Source: Gaiellasilicea sp963763755
Lineage (GTDB): Bacteria; Actinomycetota; Thermoleophilia; Gaiellales; Gaiellaceae
Assembly (NCBI GenBank): GCA_963763755.1
Contig: CAVXQE010000010.1
Span: forward strand, 62,001 to 126,000
Direction: 5' to 3'
Length of the DNA stretch: 64,000 nt
The notes beneath the pieces were generated by a model, which made no database searches, had not been told where the DNA came from, and worked only from the letters and a program-made list of their open reading frames with translations. Made by a program: the position numbers and the translations under genes. Of this stretch, positions 50,274-59,750 are shown piece by piece (position 1 is the stretch's first letter; every line of letters starts with the position of its first letter).

Positions 50274-50651
50274 CTAGGTGGCGAGGTTCAGTCGTAATCG
50301 CTGGGCCAGGCGCTCGATGTCGCGCCGGTAGAAGAGCTTGACCTTGACCTCCGGATAGAGCCGCTTCAACTCCCGCAGCTTCCGGTTCTTCCGCGTCACG
50401 AGCGACTGCCGCATCACCGTCACCTCGACGTAGAGATCCTGCTCGGGCAGGTAGAAGTCGGGCGTGAACGCGCTCGTCACGCGTCCGTCCTCGTCCTGCT
50501 CGAGCACGAACGTGCGCGGCTCGTACTCCCACGGGACTCCGTAGAAATCAAGCATCATGGCGCACTCCAACTCGACCTCGTTGACGAACCTGGGCGGGGT
50601 CGTGCCGGTATAGGCGCGGAACGCGGGCGACTGCCGTGGCACGAACCTCAA
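50274..50651 (-). CDS. PD-(D/E)XK-like nuclease-fold protein
   Basis: A 125-residue protein, basic, whose core reads as a restriction-endonuclease-like fold: NEVELECAMMLDFYGVPWEY, then SAFTPDFYLPEQDLYVEVTV carrying the Asp and E-x-V/T of a D-ExK site, then KNRKLRELKRLYPEVKVKLF. The Glu is followed by V-T rather than an obvious Lys, so nuclease activity is uncertain. It lies just upstream of the HPRT gene on the same strand and divergent from the phosphoesterase operon. No specific family name is recognised. Confidence 0.7.
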   Translation of the reverse strand: MRFVPRQSPAFRAYTGTTPPRFVNEVELECAMMLDFYGVPWEYEPRTFVLEQDEDGRVTSAFTPDFYLPEQDLYVEVTVMRQSLVTRKNRKLRELKRLYPEVKVKLFYRRDIERLAQRLRLNLAT

Positions 50652-50686
50652 GGTAGCGCGCGCCCCGGACGACCTATGCTCTCGGC

Positions 50687-51499
50687 ATGGTCAGGCCGCC
50701 GGACAGCACGACCTTCACGATCGCCCACCTCTCCGACCTGCACTGCGGCGGCCAGTACTTCGTGCCGGGGCTGCTCGAACGTGCGATCAGCGAGATCAAC
50801 GACCTGAATCCGGACATCGTCGTCTGCTCCGGCGATCTGACGACGTTCGGTTTCAAGCACGAATACGAGGAGGCTCGGCGGTACCTCGACAAGGTGACGT
50901 GCGATTCAATGGTCGTGATTCCGGGCAACCACGACTCGCGCAACGTGGGCTACGTCCACTTCGAGGAGCTCTTCGGTGAGCGCAACTCCGTGCTCCGCGT
51001 CGGGCCGGCGACGGTTGTCGCGGTCGACTCGACGGAGCCCGACCTCGACCACGGCCAGATCGGCCGTGGCCGTTACCGCTGGATCGAGGAGCAGTTCGCA
51101 GCGGAGGAAAGCGACCTCCGGATCTTCGTCTGCCACCATCACCTGCTGCCGGTGCCCGGCACCGGGCGCGAGCGCAACGTGATCTATGACGCGGGCGACA
51201 CGATCGAGTGCCTCCAGCGCGCCGGCGTCCACCTCGTCCTCTCCGGCCACAAGCACGTCCCGTACGCCTGGAAGCTCGAGAACCTGTTCGTCGTCAACAC
51301 CGGCACGGTCTCTTCCCTGCGCCTCCGAGGAAACACGCGCCCCTGTTACAACGTCGTCGAGGTGTCCGGGAGCCACGTCGCCGTCTGGCGCAAGCACCCC
51401 TTCCACGGACAGGAGCGGATCATCCAATTCTCGCTCGACACCTTCGAGTACGAGAAGTACACGGGGCGGATCGAGGACGAGGTGACGACCCGCTCGTGA
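50687..51499 (+). CDS. Calcineurin-like metallophosphoesterase
   Basis: A 270-residue metallophosphoesterase with all metal-binding blocks: AHLSDLHCGG, VVCSGDLTTFG, VVIPGNHDSRN, FVCHHHLLPVPG and VLSGHKHVPY. These enzymes hydrolyse phosphomono- or diesters. As the first gene of an operon with cyclic 2,3-diphosphoglycerate enzymes (4-base overlap with the next gene), it could open or dephosphorylate the cyclic compound; that is inference. ATG start 35 bases from the divergent nuclease-fold gene. Confidence 0.92.
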   Translation: MVRPPDSTTFTIAHLSDLHCGGQYFVPGLLERAISEINDLNPDIVVCSGDLTTFGFKHEYEEARRYLDKVTCDSMVVIPGNHDSRNVGYVHFEELFGERNSVLRVGPATVVAVDSTEPDLDHGQIGRGRYRWIEEQFAAEESDLRIFVCHHHLLPVPGTGRERNVIYDAGDTIECLQRAGVHLVLSGHKHVPYAWKLENLFVVNTGTVSSLRLRGNTRPCYNVVEVSGSHVAVWRKHPFHGQERIIQFSLDTFEYEKYTGRIEDEVTTRS

Positions 51500-52743
51500 C
51501 TCGCGCCTTGGCTCTCATCGACGGCGAGCACTACGCGCCGGTCGTGCGTGCGGCGCTGGAGGAGCTGCCGTACGACTTCGTGGCCGCGCACCTCGTGGGC
51601 GGCACGGAGAAGCTGCGTGACGACTCGGACTATGGAGTCGTCCTCGCCGACGATCTCGACCGCGCACTCTCCGAGCACAGGCCGGAGCTCGTCGTCGATC
51701 TCTCGGACGAGCCGGTGCTCGGGCCGAGGGAGCGTTTCAGGCTCGCGAGCCGCGTACTCGCTGCCGGGTTTCCGTACGTCGGCGCCGACTTTCGCTTCGA
51801 CCCGCCGGTGCTCGAGCCGTTTCCGCTTCCCTCGATCGGGATCGTCGGTACCGGCAAGCGCGTGGGGAAGACAGCGATCACCGCGCACGCGGCCCGGTTG
51901 TACGCACGCGACCGGAAGGTCGTCGTCGTCGCGATGGGACGAGGCGGCCCGCCGGAGCCGGAGGTGGCGACGGTCGCTCCGGACATCGATGCGCTGCTCG
52001 AGCTCTCGCGCGCGGGGCGGCATGCGGCGTCCGACTACCTCGAGACCGCTGCGCTCGCCGGCGTCGAGACCGTCGGCTGCCGGCGCTGCGGCGGCGGGCT
52101 CGCAGGTTCGGTCTCGATCTCCAACGTCCGCCAGGGTGCGAAGCTTGCGCTCGAGCTCGGGCCCGATCTCGTCCTCTTCGACGGCAGCGGCGCGGCGATC
52201 CCGCCGATCGCGACGAGCCGCCGCGTCCTCGTCGTCAACTCCGCGACGGATCTCGAGGTCGCCACGGGGTACTTGAACGGGTTCCGGCACCTTGTCTCCG
52301 ACCTCGTCGTCCTGACGATGGCGGAGGAGGGCTCCGGCTGGGAAGAGCTTCGCGACGCCGCGGCCGAGCTCGCGCCGCGTGTGCTGGCGACGACTCTGCG
52401 CCCGCGCCCCGTCGAGCGGGTTGATGGGCGAACGGTCGCGTTCTTCTCGACCGCGCCAGAGTCGGCGCACGACGTGCTCGCCGCTCACCTCCGCGCGGAG
52501 CACGGCGCAGACATCGTGTACGTCTCCGGCAGCCTGTCCGATCGGAGGACACTGCTCCAGGAGCTCGAGCGGGTGGAGGCCGAGGTCTTCCTCGTCGAGC
52601 TGAAGGCGGCCGCGATCGACGTGGTTGCAGAAGCGGCCCGCGAGCGGGGCGTCGATGTCGTCTTGTCCGGAAGCGACGTGCTCTCCGTGGACGGCCAGAA
52701 CCTCGATGCCGAGTTCCTGCGCCTCGCGGAGGAGGCCGCATGA
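51496..52743 (+). CDS. cpgS: Cyclic 2,3-diphosphoglycerate synthetase
   Basis: A 415-residue protein matching the archaeal cyclic 2,3-diphosphoglycerate synthetase family. It opens ALALIDGEHYAPVVRAALEE, the family's hallmark, and has a P-loop in SIGIVGTGKRVGKTAITAHA, followed by VAMGRGGPPEPEV, CRRCGGGLAGSVSISNVRQG and LVLFDGSGAAIPPIATSRRV. The enzyme closes 2,3-diphosphoglycerate into the cyclic diphosphate using ATP. The cyclic product stabilises proteins and stores phosphate in methanogens. The GTG start overlaps the phosphoesterase stop by 4 bases and the next gene overlaps its end by 4 bases. Confidence 0.88.
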   Translation: MTRALALIDGEHYAPVVRAALEELPYDFVAAHLVGGTEKLRDDSDYGVVLADDLDRALSEHRPELVVDLSDEPVLGPRERFRLASRVLAAGFPYVGADFRFDPPVLEPFPLPSIGIVGTGKRVGKTAITAHAARLYARDRKVVVVAMGRGGPPEPEVATVAPDIDALLELSRAGRHAASDYLETAALAGVETVGCRRCGGGLAGSVSISNVRQGAKLALELGPDLVLFDGSGAAIPPIATSRRVLVVNSATDLEVATGYLNGFRHLVSDLVVLTMAEEGSGWEELRDAAAELAPRVLATTLRPRPVERVDGRTVAFFSTAPESAHDVLAAHLRAEHGADIVYVSGSLSDRRTLLQELERVEAEVFLVELKAAAIDVVAEAARERGVDVVLSGSDVLSVDGQNLDAEFLRLAEEAA

Positions 52744-53663
52744 CGAGTGAGCGACGAAAGGGCGAGCGACACTTTCTCGGTGGGCCGGAGGCTCCCTATT
52801 CGAAGGGGCTGATGGCTCGGGCACTGACCGCGGTTGGGGTCGGCGAGGAAAGCGCGTACGAGCTTGCGCGCCTCACCGAGGCCGATCTGGCGCAGCGCGG
52901 CGAGGTCTCCGTCGATCTCGACCGGCTGCGGGAGCTCGCGGTCGAGGTGCTGGGCGAGGAGCGTGGCTCGCGCGCGGTGCGGCAGCTCCGGCGCTTCCGG
53001 GACCTCCAGGAGCTCGATCTGCCCGTGATTCTGCTCGTCGGCGGCGGGACCGGCACCGGCAAGTCCACCGTGGCCACCGAGGTTGCGTACCGGCTCGGTA
53101 TCACCCGCGTGACCTCGACCGACTTCGTGCGGCAGACGATGCGCGCGTTCTTCGCCAAGGAGTTCATGCCCTCGATCCACTACTCGAGCTTCGAGGCCGG
53201 CCTCGGCCTGTCGAAGGCCGAGGAGGAGGAGTCCGGTGACGCGGCGCTGCTCGGCTTCCTCGATCAGACGCGCAACGTGCTCACCGGCGTCGAAGCCGCG
53301 CTCCAACGCGCGCTCGACGAGGGCTGGTCGATGGTCCTCGAAGGCGTCCACCTCGTCCCGGGAATGATCACGACCGAACTCCGCGGCGCGCTCGTCGTCC
53401 AGTGCGTGCTCGCGATCCGGGACGAGGAGATCCACCGCACGCACTTCTGGATCCGCGATGCCACGACGGACGGCGTGCGGCCGGTCGATCGCTACATCGC
53501 CGGGCTGCCTGAGATCCGGATGATCCAGGAGTACGTGCTGGAGCGGGCGGCGCGGGCCGACGTGCCCGTGATCGCGACCGAGTCGCAGAGCGAGGCGGTC
53601 AGCGCGGTCATGAATCTCGTGCTCGAGCAGGCGGAACGTGTCGCCGCGCAGGGCGTTCGATGA
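52740..53663 (+). CDS. pgk2: 2-phosphoglycerate kinase
   Basis: A 307-residue kinase of the 2-phosphoglycerate kinase family, which makes 2,3-diphosphoglycerate from 2-phosphoglycerate, the substrate of the preceding synthetase. An N-terminal ATP-cone-like part (PYSKGLMARALTAVGVGEES) is followed by Walker A LLVGGGTGTGKSTVATEVAY, VTSTDFVRQTMRAFFAKEFM and SMVLEGVHLVPGMI. Coupled by 4-base overlaps to the genes on both sides. Having both enzymes in one operon is strong evidence for cyclic 2,3-diphosphoglycerate synthesis. Confidence 0.9.
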   Translation: MTSERRKGERHFLGGPEAPYSKGLMARALTAVGVGEESAYELARLTEADLAQRGEVSVDLDRLRELAVEVLGEERGSRAVRQLRRFRDLQELDLPVILLVGGGTGTGKSTVATEVAYRLGITRVTSTDFVRQTMRAFFAKEFMPSIHYSSFEAGLGLSKAEEEESGDAALLGFLDQTRNVLTGVEAALQRALDEGWSMVLEGVHLVPGMITTELRGALVVQCVLAIRDEEIHRTHFWIRDATTDGVRPVDRYIAGLPEIRMIQEYVLERAARADVPVIATESQSEAVSAVMNLVLEQAERVAAQGVR

Positions 53664-54634
53664 GCGAATCGTCGCCCGGAACGTGCCCCTGCGCGCTCTT
53701 CGCGCGCGCGACCGAGTGGGCTGCGCTCGCCGGCGCCCGCTGGCTCGGCCGGGACGACCAGGACGCCGCGGAGGACGCCGCGAACGGCGCCATGCTCGCG
53801 GGTCTTGCCGGTCTGCCGATCTCGGGCACGATCGTGATCGGCTCCGACCAGGGCATCGAGCTCGAGGCCGGCTCGAGCATCGGCGTCGGCGGCGAGTCGT
53901 TCGATCTGGCAGTCGACCCGCTCGAGGGTCGAGGTGTCGTCGCCCGCGGCGGAAACGGGGCAATGTCGATGATCGTGGTCGGCCCGCCCGGGTCGCTGCT
54001 CAAGCTTCCCGATATGTACATGCGGCGGATGGCCGTCGGCCCGCGGGCGCGGGGTCGAATCGACCTCACGCGGCCCGTCGGTGAGAACGTCGCTGCGATC
54101 GCCGACGCGTTCGGACGGAACGCGAACGACATCACCGCGCTCGTGCTCGACCGCCCGCGGCATCACGATCTGATCGAGGAGATTCGCGCGGCGGGCGCCC
54201 GGATCAAGCTGATCCAGGACGGCGACGTGACGGCGTCGATCTCCGCTGCCATCCGCGGCACGAACGACCACCTGGCGATCGGCATCGGCGGAACACGCCA
54301 GGCCGTCCTCTCGGCGGCCGCGCTTCGCTGCCTGGGAGGCGAGTTGCAGTCTCAGCTGTGGCCGACGACGCGGGGCGAGATCGACGCCGCGGCCGAGCAT
54401 GGGGTGGAGGACGTCAACCGCGTCTTCTCCTCCGACGATCTGGCGCCAGGCGAGGTGATCGTGGTCGCGACCGGCGTCTCGAACGGCGATCTCCTCCGCG
54501 GCGTCCGCTTCCTGACCGACAGCGCCCGCACCCACTCGCTCGTGATGTGCATGCGCTGCAACTGGGTGCGCTTCGCCGAGAGCATCCACTTCTTCGCCCG
54601 GGAGCGGAAGGAGGAGGTGCGGCTTCTCGGGTAG
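53660..54634 (+). CDS. glpX: Class II fructose-1,6-bisphosphatase GlpX
   Basis: A 324-residue GlpX-type phosphatase. Motifs include ALAGARWLGRDDQDAAEDAA, GTIVIGSDQGIE, the metal site LAVDPLEGRGVVARGGNGAM, ALVLDRPRHHDLIEEIRAAG and IGIGGTRQAVLSAAALRCLG. The enzyme removes the 1-phosphate of fructose 1,6-bisphosphate in gluconeogenesis. In this operon it would tie sugar synthesis to the phosphoglycerate pool. A Cys pair near the N-terminus (GTCPCALF) is unusual. Overlaps the kinase gene by 4 bases. Confidence 0.94.
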   Translation: MSESSPGTCPCALFARATEWAALAGARWLGRDDQDAAEDAANGAMLAGLAGLPISGTIVIGSDQGIELEAGSSIGVGGESFDLAVDPLEGRGVVARGGNGAMSMIVVGPPGSLLKLPDMYMRRMAVGPRARGRIDLTRPVGENVAAIADAFGRNANDITALVLDRPRHHDLIEEIRAAGARIKLIQDGDVTASISAAIRGTNDHLAIGIGGTRQAVLSAAALRCLGGELQSQLWPTTRGEIDAAAEHGVEDVNRVFSSDDLAPGEVIVVATGVSNGDLLRGVRFLTDSARTHSLVMCMRCNWVRFAESIHFFARERKEEVRLLG

Positions 54635-54643
54635 CCTGGGGTG

Positions 54644-54943
54644 ATGGCCACACGCGAAGAGATCGTCGAGGCACTGCACACCGTCGAGGACCCGGAGCTC
54701 GGAATGGACATCGTCGAGCTCGGACTCTTCTACGACGTCGAGATCGAAGGTCCGAAGGTGAAGGTGATCCACACCCTCACCTCGATGGGCTGCCCGGCCG
54801 GCCAGATGATCCAGGAGAACATCCACGAGGCGGCATCGGCCGTCGAGGGCGTGGAGGAGGTCGAGGTCGAGCTGACCTTCGACCCGCCGTGGACGCCGGA
54901 CAAGATGTCCGAGGACGCCAAGTTCATTCTCGGCTTCGGCTAG
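54644..54943 (+). CDS. MIP18/DUF59-family iron-sulfur assembly protein
   Basis: A 99-residue protein of the MIP18 (SufT/PaaD-like) family: VEDPELGMDIVELGLFYDVE, HTLTSMGCPAGQMIQENIHE with the conserved Cys, and VELTFDPPWTPDKMSEDAKF. Family members help put iron-sulfur clusters on target proteins. It is the last gene of the operon, 9 bases after glpX. ATG chosen over the GTG immediately before it. Confidence 0.93.
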   Translation: MATREEIVEALHTVEDPELGMDIVELGLFYDVEIEGPKVKVIHTLTSMGCPAGQMIQENIHEAASAVEGVEEVEVELTFDPPWTPDKMSEDAKFILGFG

Positions 54944-55459
54944 TCGATCTCCGTTTCGTAAAGGAGACGTAAGAGTCTCGCAGCTCGTGCATTTCTGTGC
55001 AGCTTGTTAAGGACCGCCGAGATGTTCGTCGCGCACGTTCGTTCTTGGCTTCGCGTAACGCTCTGCGCGCCGCTGTAGCTGGCCGACTCTGCAGGCGTCG
55101 TCGTCGCTCGCCGACAGATGTCAACGGCAGAGTTCGGTACCCGTTTGCGTCCGTCCGCGGGTTTCTGTAGGTTGCCCGACTTGGCTAACCGTTCGGCTAG
55201 GTTTACGGCGCCCTCCGGGCGCCGGCCACGACTCTCGCCGCCGCCCAGCGACACCCCGCAAAGCGTGTCGTGGACACGTCTATTGTCAGTTCGTCGTGCG
55301 CAGGAGTCGGCGCAGAAGGCGAGAACTTGGCTCCCGCCATGGCTAGGATCGCCTCCGCCGATCGAGTGCAGGAGCAACGCAAGAGACCGCGTCACGACGT
55401 CTTGCGTCGGACGGAGAAACAGGCGACGCGACGATCGTCCGTGCACCGCTGGTGGTCGG
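54944..55459. other. Gene-free region before the FN3 protein
   Basis: About 515 bases in which I find no believable gene; open frames are Arg/Ser-rich shadows. The first 80 bases are AT-richer (TTTCGTAAAGGAGACGTAAG) and may contain a promoter. One clear hairpin, GGCGCCC-TCC-GGGCGCC, lies at 55207-55223. It probably serves as leader and promoter region of the next gene. Confidence 0.5.
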
Positions 55460-58300
55460 ATGAGGAAGCCGGTATCGCGATCTGGTGCTTGGCTGGTATC
55501 GCTCGCGGCGCTCGCCGCGCTCGTGGCGACATGCTCCGCCTCCGCAGTTCCGGGGCCGAACGGAACCTCACCGTTCGCAAGGCCGTTCATGCGTTGCCAA
55601 GCGAAGCTCTGCGACGCACGCGCGCCGCCGTGCGGCCGACAGGACGGCGCCGACGAAGCCGAGCACGTCTTCGAGTGGTGTCGACGACGCAGTCCACGGT
55701 CACGATCTCCTGGGCGTGCGTCAACGGACCGCGTCGGCGTCGCTGGGCTACAGGCTCTTCCGCAACGACCAGCGTGTCGGTCACCATCGCAGCGCAGCCG
55801 CAGCTACACCTACGCGTCGCTCGCCTGCGGCACGAGCTATCTGCTCGGTGTGAGGGCCTATGACGCGGCCGGCAATCGTCTCGGCGCGGGCGTCTGGTCG
55901 TCGCCGCGACGACCGCGTGTCCCGACACGCAGCCTCCGACCCAGCCCAGCTCCGTCTGGCAGGTCGCGGTGACGTCCTCCAGCGTTACGCTCGGATGGGG
56001 CGCGGCGAGCGACGACTTCGGCGTCATCGGGTACGAGATCCTCAGCGACGGCAGTCTCGCGGGCTCGACCGCGACGACGCAGTACGCGGTCAGCGGTCTG
56101 GCGTGCGGCACGATGCACACGCTCGGGGTGCAGGCTCTCGACGCCGCCGGCAACCGCTCGACCGGCTGCGAGTGTGCTGATGGCGACGTCGCCGTGCCCC
56201 GACTCCACGGCGCCTTCGACTCCCAGGTCAGCTCGTCGTCAGGAGCTCGAACCAGACGTCGGTCACGTTGAGCTGGACCTCGTCGAGCGACAACGTCGGT
56301 GTTGTCGGCTATCAGGTCTACCGCGACGCAGCTGCCGGTCGGCTCGACGGCAACGAGCGGACTACACGGTCTCCGGGCTGGCATGCGGCAAGAGCTACCG
56401 GATCGAGGTCGACGCGTACGACGCGGCCGGCAACCGCTCCGGCACGATCAGCACGGATCGTCACGACGAACGCCTGTGCGTCGCCCCCGCGCCACCTGCT
56501 CCCGGGGATACGACTGCGCCGTCTGTCCCGACGGGCGTGACCGTCTCATCGGTCACTTCGTCGAGCATCTCGCTCGGCTGGACGGCCTCGACGGACAACG
56601 TGGCGGTCACCGGCTACGGGCTCTATCGCGACGGAGTCGCGGCCGGGTCGTCAACGCTGACGAACGGGACGTTCTCCGGTCTCGTCTGCGGTCGCAGCTA
56701 CCAGCTGGCGATCGACGCGAGGGACGCAGCCGGCAATCGCTCCGCACAGGCGGGGATCGTGGCGTCGACGTCTCCGTGCTCGGACACGCAGCCTCCGTCG
56801 GTCCCGCCGGCGCTGACGCAGGCGGGTGCGACCGAGACGACAGCCTGGATCAACTGGGGCGCGTCGACCGACAACGTCGGCGTGGCCGGATACGGCGTCT
56901 ACGTGGCTGGCGTGCGTGTCGGCTCCACGAGCTCGCGCGCGTACACGTTCACCGCGCTCGCCTGCGGGACGACGTACACGGTCGGCGTCGACGCCTACGA
57001 CGCAGCGGGCATCCGGTCGGCCCGAGCGGACCTGGTCGTGGCGACGAGCGCGTGCGTCGACACGGCGCCTCCCTCGACTCCCACTGGACTGGCCACCTCC
57101 GGGGTGACGGCGTCGAGCGTTTCGCTGGCGTGGAACGCCTCGACCGACAACGTCGCCGTCACCGGCTACGGCATCTACCGCGCCGGCGCACGTATCGACT
57201 CGAGCGGCTCGCGCTCGTACATCTTCGCCGGTCTCGCCTGCGGAACACGAGCGTACATCGCGTCGGCGTCGGACGCGAGCCGACGCAGCAGGGCAGATCG
57301 CTCCGCGTCGGGCGACTCGACGAGCGTCGACGACGAGCGCTTGTCCGCTTCCGCCTCGGCGTCGCGGCTGGTGACGCGGCGCGCGCGTATCTCTCGTCGG
57401 GTCGGTCGATGGCAGATCGCCTGTGACGCAGGCTGCGCCGTGCAAGGCGACGGCAGCCATCGAGCGTTGCGGCGCCGGGGGGGTGGGGACGGTCACGGGC
57501 GGTCCTACGGCGCCTCGTCAGGCAGTCAAGAACGGTGCACGATTCGGCTCGGCCGCGAGCGGGGCGAGTGTGGCTGCCAGCGATCTGACTCAAGCTCGGT
57601 GACCGTTGAGGCTGCGACGACATCGGCACGAGCAGCGCTGCGACAGCTCGTCCGACGATGTCACGTTGCGGACATATCGACAGCGGTCTTCGAGAGCACC
57701 TACAACGCCTTCAAGAACGGCCGGATCCGGCAACGTCGGCGACGCCAGATAGTCAGCCCGACTCGGCGGCAACGTTCGACCTTCGACAACGTCCTCTTCC
57801 ACGACGCGGCTCCTCGAAGACAAGCGGCGTGCACACGGAGTGCGCGTACTCGACGGTGCCGAACGGGATGATCGTCCGCAACTCCACCTTCCGCAACTGC
57901 GCGGTCATGGACCTCTTCTTCACGTACCCGGCTTGGTCGACTCCGCCTGCTCGGGAACGTACGGAAGGGCAACGCTTCGCGCTCCGCGTCGGCACCTCAG
58001 CAGACGTACAATCATCGGCGTCCGCGCCCTCAGCGACGGCCTCGAATCGGACATCGACAGCGCTGCGCACCCCCACCATCGGCAGCTCGATGCAGCGACA
58101 ACTGCGCTCGATGGCAGCGACGCACCTTCGCAGCGGCAACACCGGCAGCGCACCCAGCGGCTCGACAGCCTCCGCCTCTCGCGGGTAGCCGCAGCGATAG
58201 TCCCGGCGTCGTCAGAGCTCTCGCTCTCGACTACGACGGCAATTGGACGGCAACGCCGCTCGACGCGCGAATTGGCCTGCGGCGACTGCCCCACTTGCTA
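55460..58300 (+). pseudogene. Secreted protein with FN3 repeats and a beta-helix domain, heavily frameshifted
   Basis: A signal peptide (SGAWLVSLAALAALVATCSA) is followed by at least six fibronectin-III-like repeats of about 90 residues. Each runs from PPSTPTGLATSGVTASSVSL-like strands through STDNVAVTGYGIYRAG to LACGTxYxxGVDAYDAAGNR. Repeats 4-6 (56510-57280) are in one frame; earlier ones jump frames near 55640-55800, 55970, 56270 and 56340. After 57280 frames change often. At 57830-57960 a piece reading HTECAYSTVPNGMIVRNSTF and RNCAVMDLFFTYPAWS belongs to a right-handed beta-helix. It would be a cell-surface carbohydrate-binding or degrading protein. Whether decay or sequencing error broke it is open. 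Confidence 0.7.
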
Positions 58301-58379
58301 AGAATGGGCGGCGAGCACCTAGAAATCGGCGTGGTTCGCCCTAGGCTGGAGGGCGAGACACGACTGGAGGGGGACGACT

Positions 58380-59014
58380 ATGAGGGGCTCGCGGATGCTG
58401 CGCCGTGCGTTGATTCTGGGCGGACTGTGTGTCGTCGTGGCGGCGGTGGCGTCGGTTGGCTGGGCGATGACGTCGGCGCCAACGACAAGGTCATCGTTGC
58501 CTGCGCCAAGAAGAAGAGCGGCGCGCTGCGGCTCGTCGCGTCCGCGAAGAACTGCCGAAAGACCGAACGAGTCGTGACCTGGAATCAGGAGGGTCTGCGT
58601 GGCCTGCCGGGGCCGAAGGGAGTTGCCGGCGACGACGGTGTGGACGGTGAGGACGGCATCGACGGCGAGGACGGCGTCGACGGTGAGGACGGCGACGGAC
58701 GGTGTCGACGGCCTCGACGGCACCGACGGCACTGACGCCACGGTGACGTGGAAGTACGTCGTCACGGCACGGTGTGGCAGTTGCCGACGGCACGCCAGCG
58801 CCCGTCTCGGCCGGGACCTGCGCCGCGCCAACCCCGAATGCTGTGAACGGAGGTGTCCAGCTCACCGGCTTGCCCGCGACGGTAACGCGTCACGGCGACG
58901 GCGCGGGGAACGCACAGCTTCCACCTGGGACGTGAGGTCGCAAACGCGAGCGGTGGTACCGCGACGACGGTCAGCACCTGGGTGCTCTGCACGAACGGAA
59001 CGAACCTGCCCTAG
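58380..59014 (+). pseudogene. Secreted collagen-like protein, several frameshifts
   Basis: The ATG at 58380 starts a signal peptide (MLRRALILGGLCVVVAAVAS). The frame then changes near 58460 to read GANDKVIVACAKKKSGALRL and CRKTERVVTWNQEG, a common lead-in to collagen-like repeats. The Gly-X-Y part follows (GLRGLPGPKGVAGDDGVDGE and about eight more G-x-D units), changes frame near 58690, and continues GVDGLDGTDGTDATVTWKYV. The C-terminal domain reads DGTPAPVSAGTCAAPTPNAV, NGGVQLTGLPATVTRHGDGA and, after one more change, NASGGTATTVSTWVLCTNGT before TAG at 59012-59014. It would form surface triple helices. Confidence 0.7.
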
Positions 59015-59017
59015 GAC

Positions 59018-59750
59018 TCAGCCCAGCCGCAGCCAGACAAGCGCCACCGCGAGCGCGACCATCGCCAGCGACAGCGCGCGCAGGGCAGCCTCCGGCGCCC
59101 GCGCGAGCGTCGCCGCCTCCAGCGGCTCCTCCCGGCCGTCGCGGTAGCGGAGCGTGCCGGTCACGTTCGCGACCCGTCGCCGCACCGTCCGCACCTGCGT
59201 CGAGAGCGAGCGCTGTGCCAGGCTCGTCAGCAGCGCGAACGCAGCCACGATGAATGCCTCCGGCCGCAGCGTCTCGGCGGCCCCCAGGTAGGCGACGAGC
59301 ACGGGGAAGGCGCCCCACGTGAGCCCGAACCAGAGATCGGTGTGGAAGAGCCCGCCACCGAGCTCCAGCGTGTACGCGGGAACGAGAAAGGCCCCGGCGG
59401 CGACGAACGGCAGCAGCCAGAGCGTCCAGGCCAACGCGGCGCCGATCCCGATCGCGATCGCGGCAGCGAGAGAGACAACGGCGAGCCAGACGAGGACGGG
59501 GCTCGGGATCTCCGTCCCCAGCGGGCGGCCGTGCAGCTCGTCGAGCGCGTGGGCGCCGACGCCGAGGGCCGAGCAAGAAGGCCGCGAGCCCCCAGAGCAG
59601 GCGGTTGGCCTCGAGCTCCGGGGCCAGCGCCGCCCCGATCGCCACGTAGGAGAGGTGCCAGAGCGTGTAGGGCAGGTGGAGGAGCGTCACGTAGTCGCGC
59701 CAGCCGCCCTGCGCCAGCGCATAGAAGGCGGGCCGCGGCTCGGCGCTCAT
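59018..59750 (-). CDS. UbiA-like multi-pass membrane protein, one frameshift
   Basis: About 243 residues with an N-terminus RPAFYALAQGGWRDYVTLLH and LPYTLWHLSYVAIGAALAPE, then LLWGLAAFLL. An extra G near 59569 breaks the frame; the next frame continues VGAHALDELHGRPLGTEIPS, whose DELxGRP is reminiscent of the Asp-rich loop of UbiA prenyltransferases. It goes on with VSLAAAIAIGIGAALAWTLW and more membrane helices, ending LVWLRLG. Assignment to UbiA is tentative: the second Asp-rich motif is not clear. It overlaps the methyltransferase gene by 4 bases. Confidence 0.65.

Noticed and set aside
54940..55590. 216-codon minus-strand frame between the MIP18-family gene and the FN3 gene
   Set aside because: No motif, mixed composition and no ribosome site; it runs over the FN3 gene's signal peptide region.
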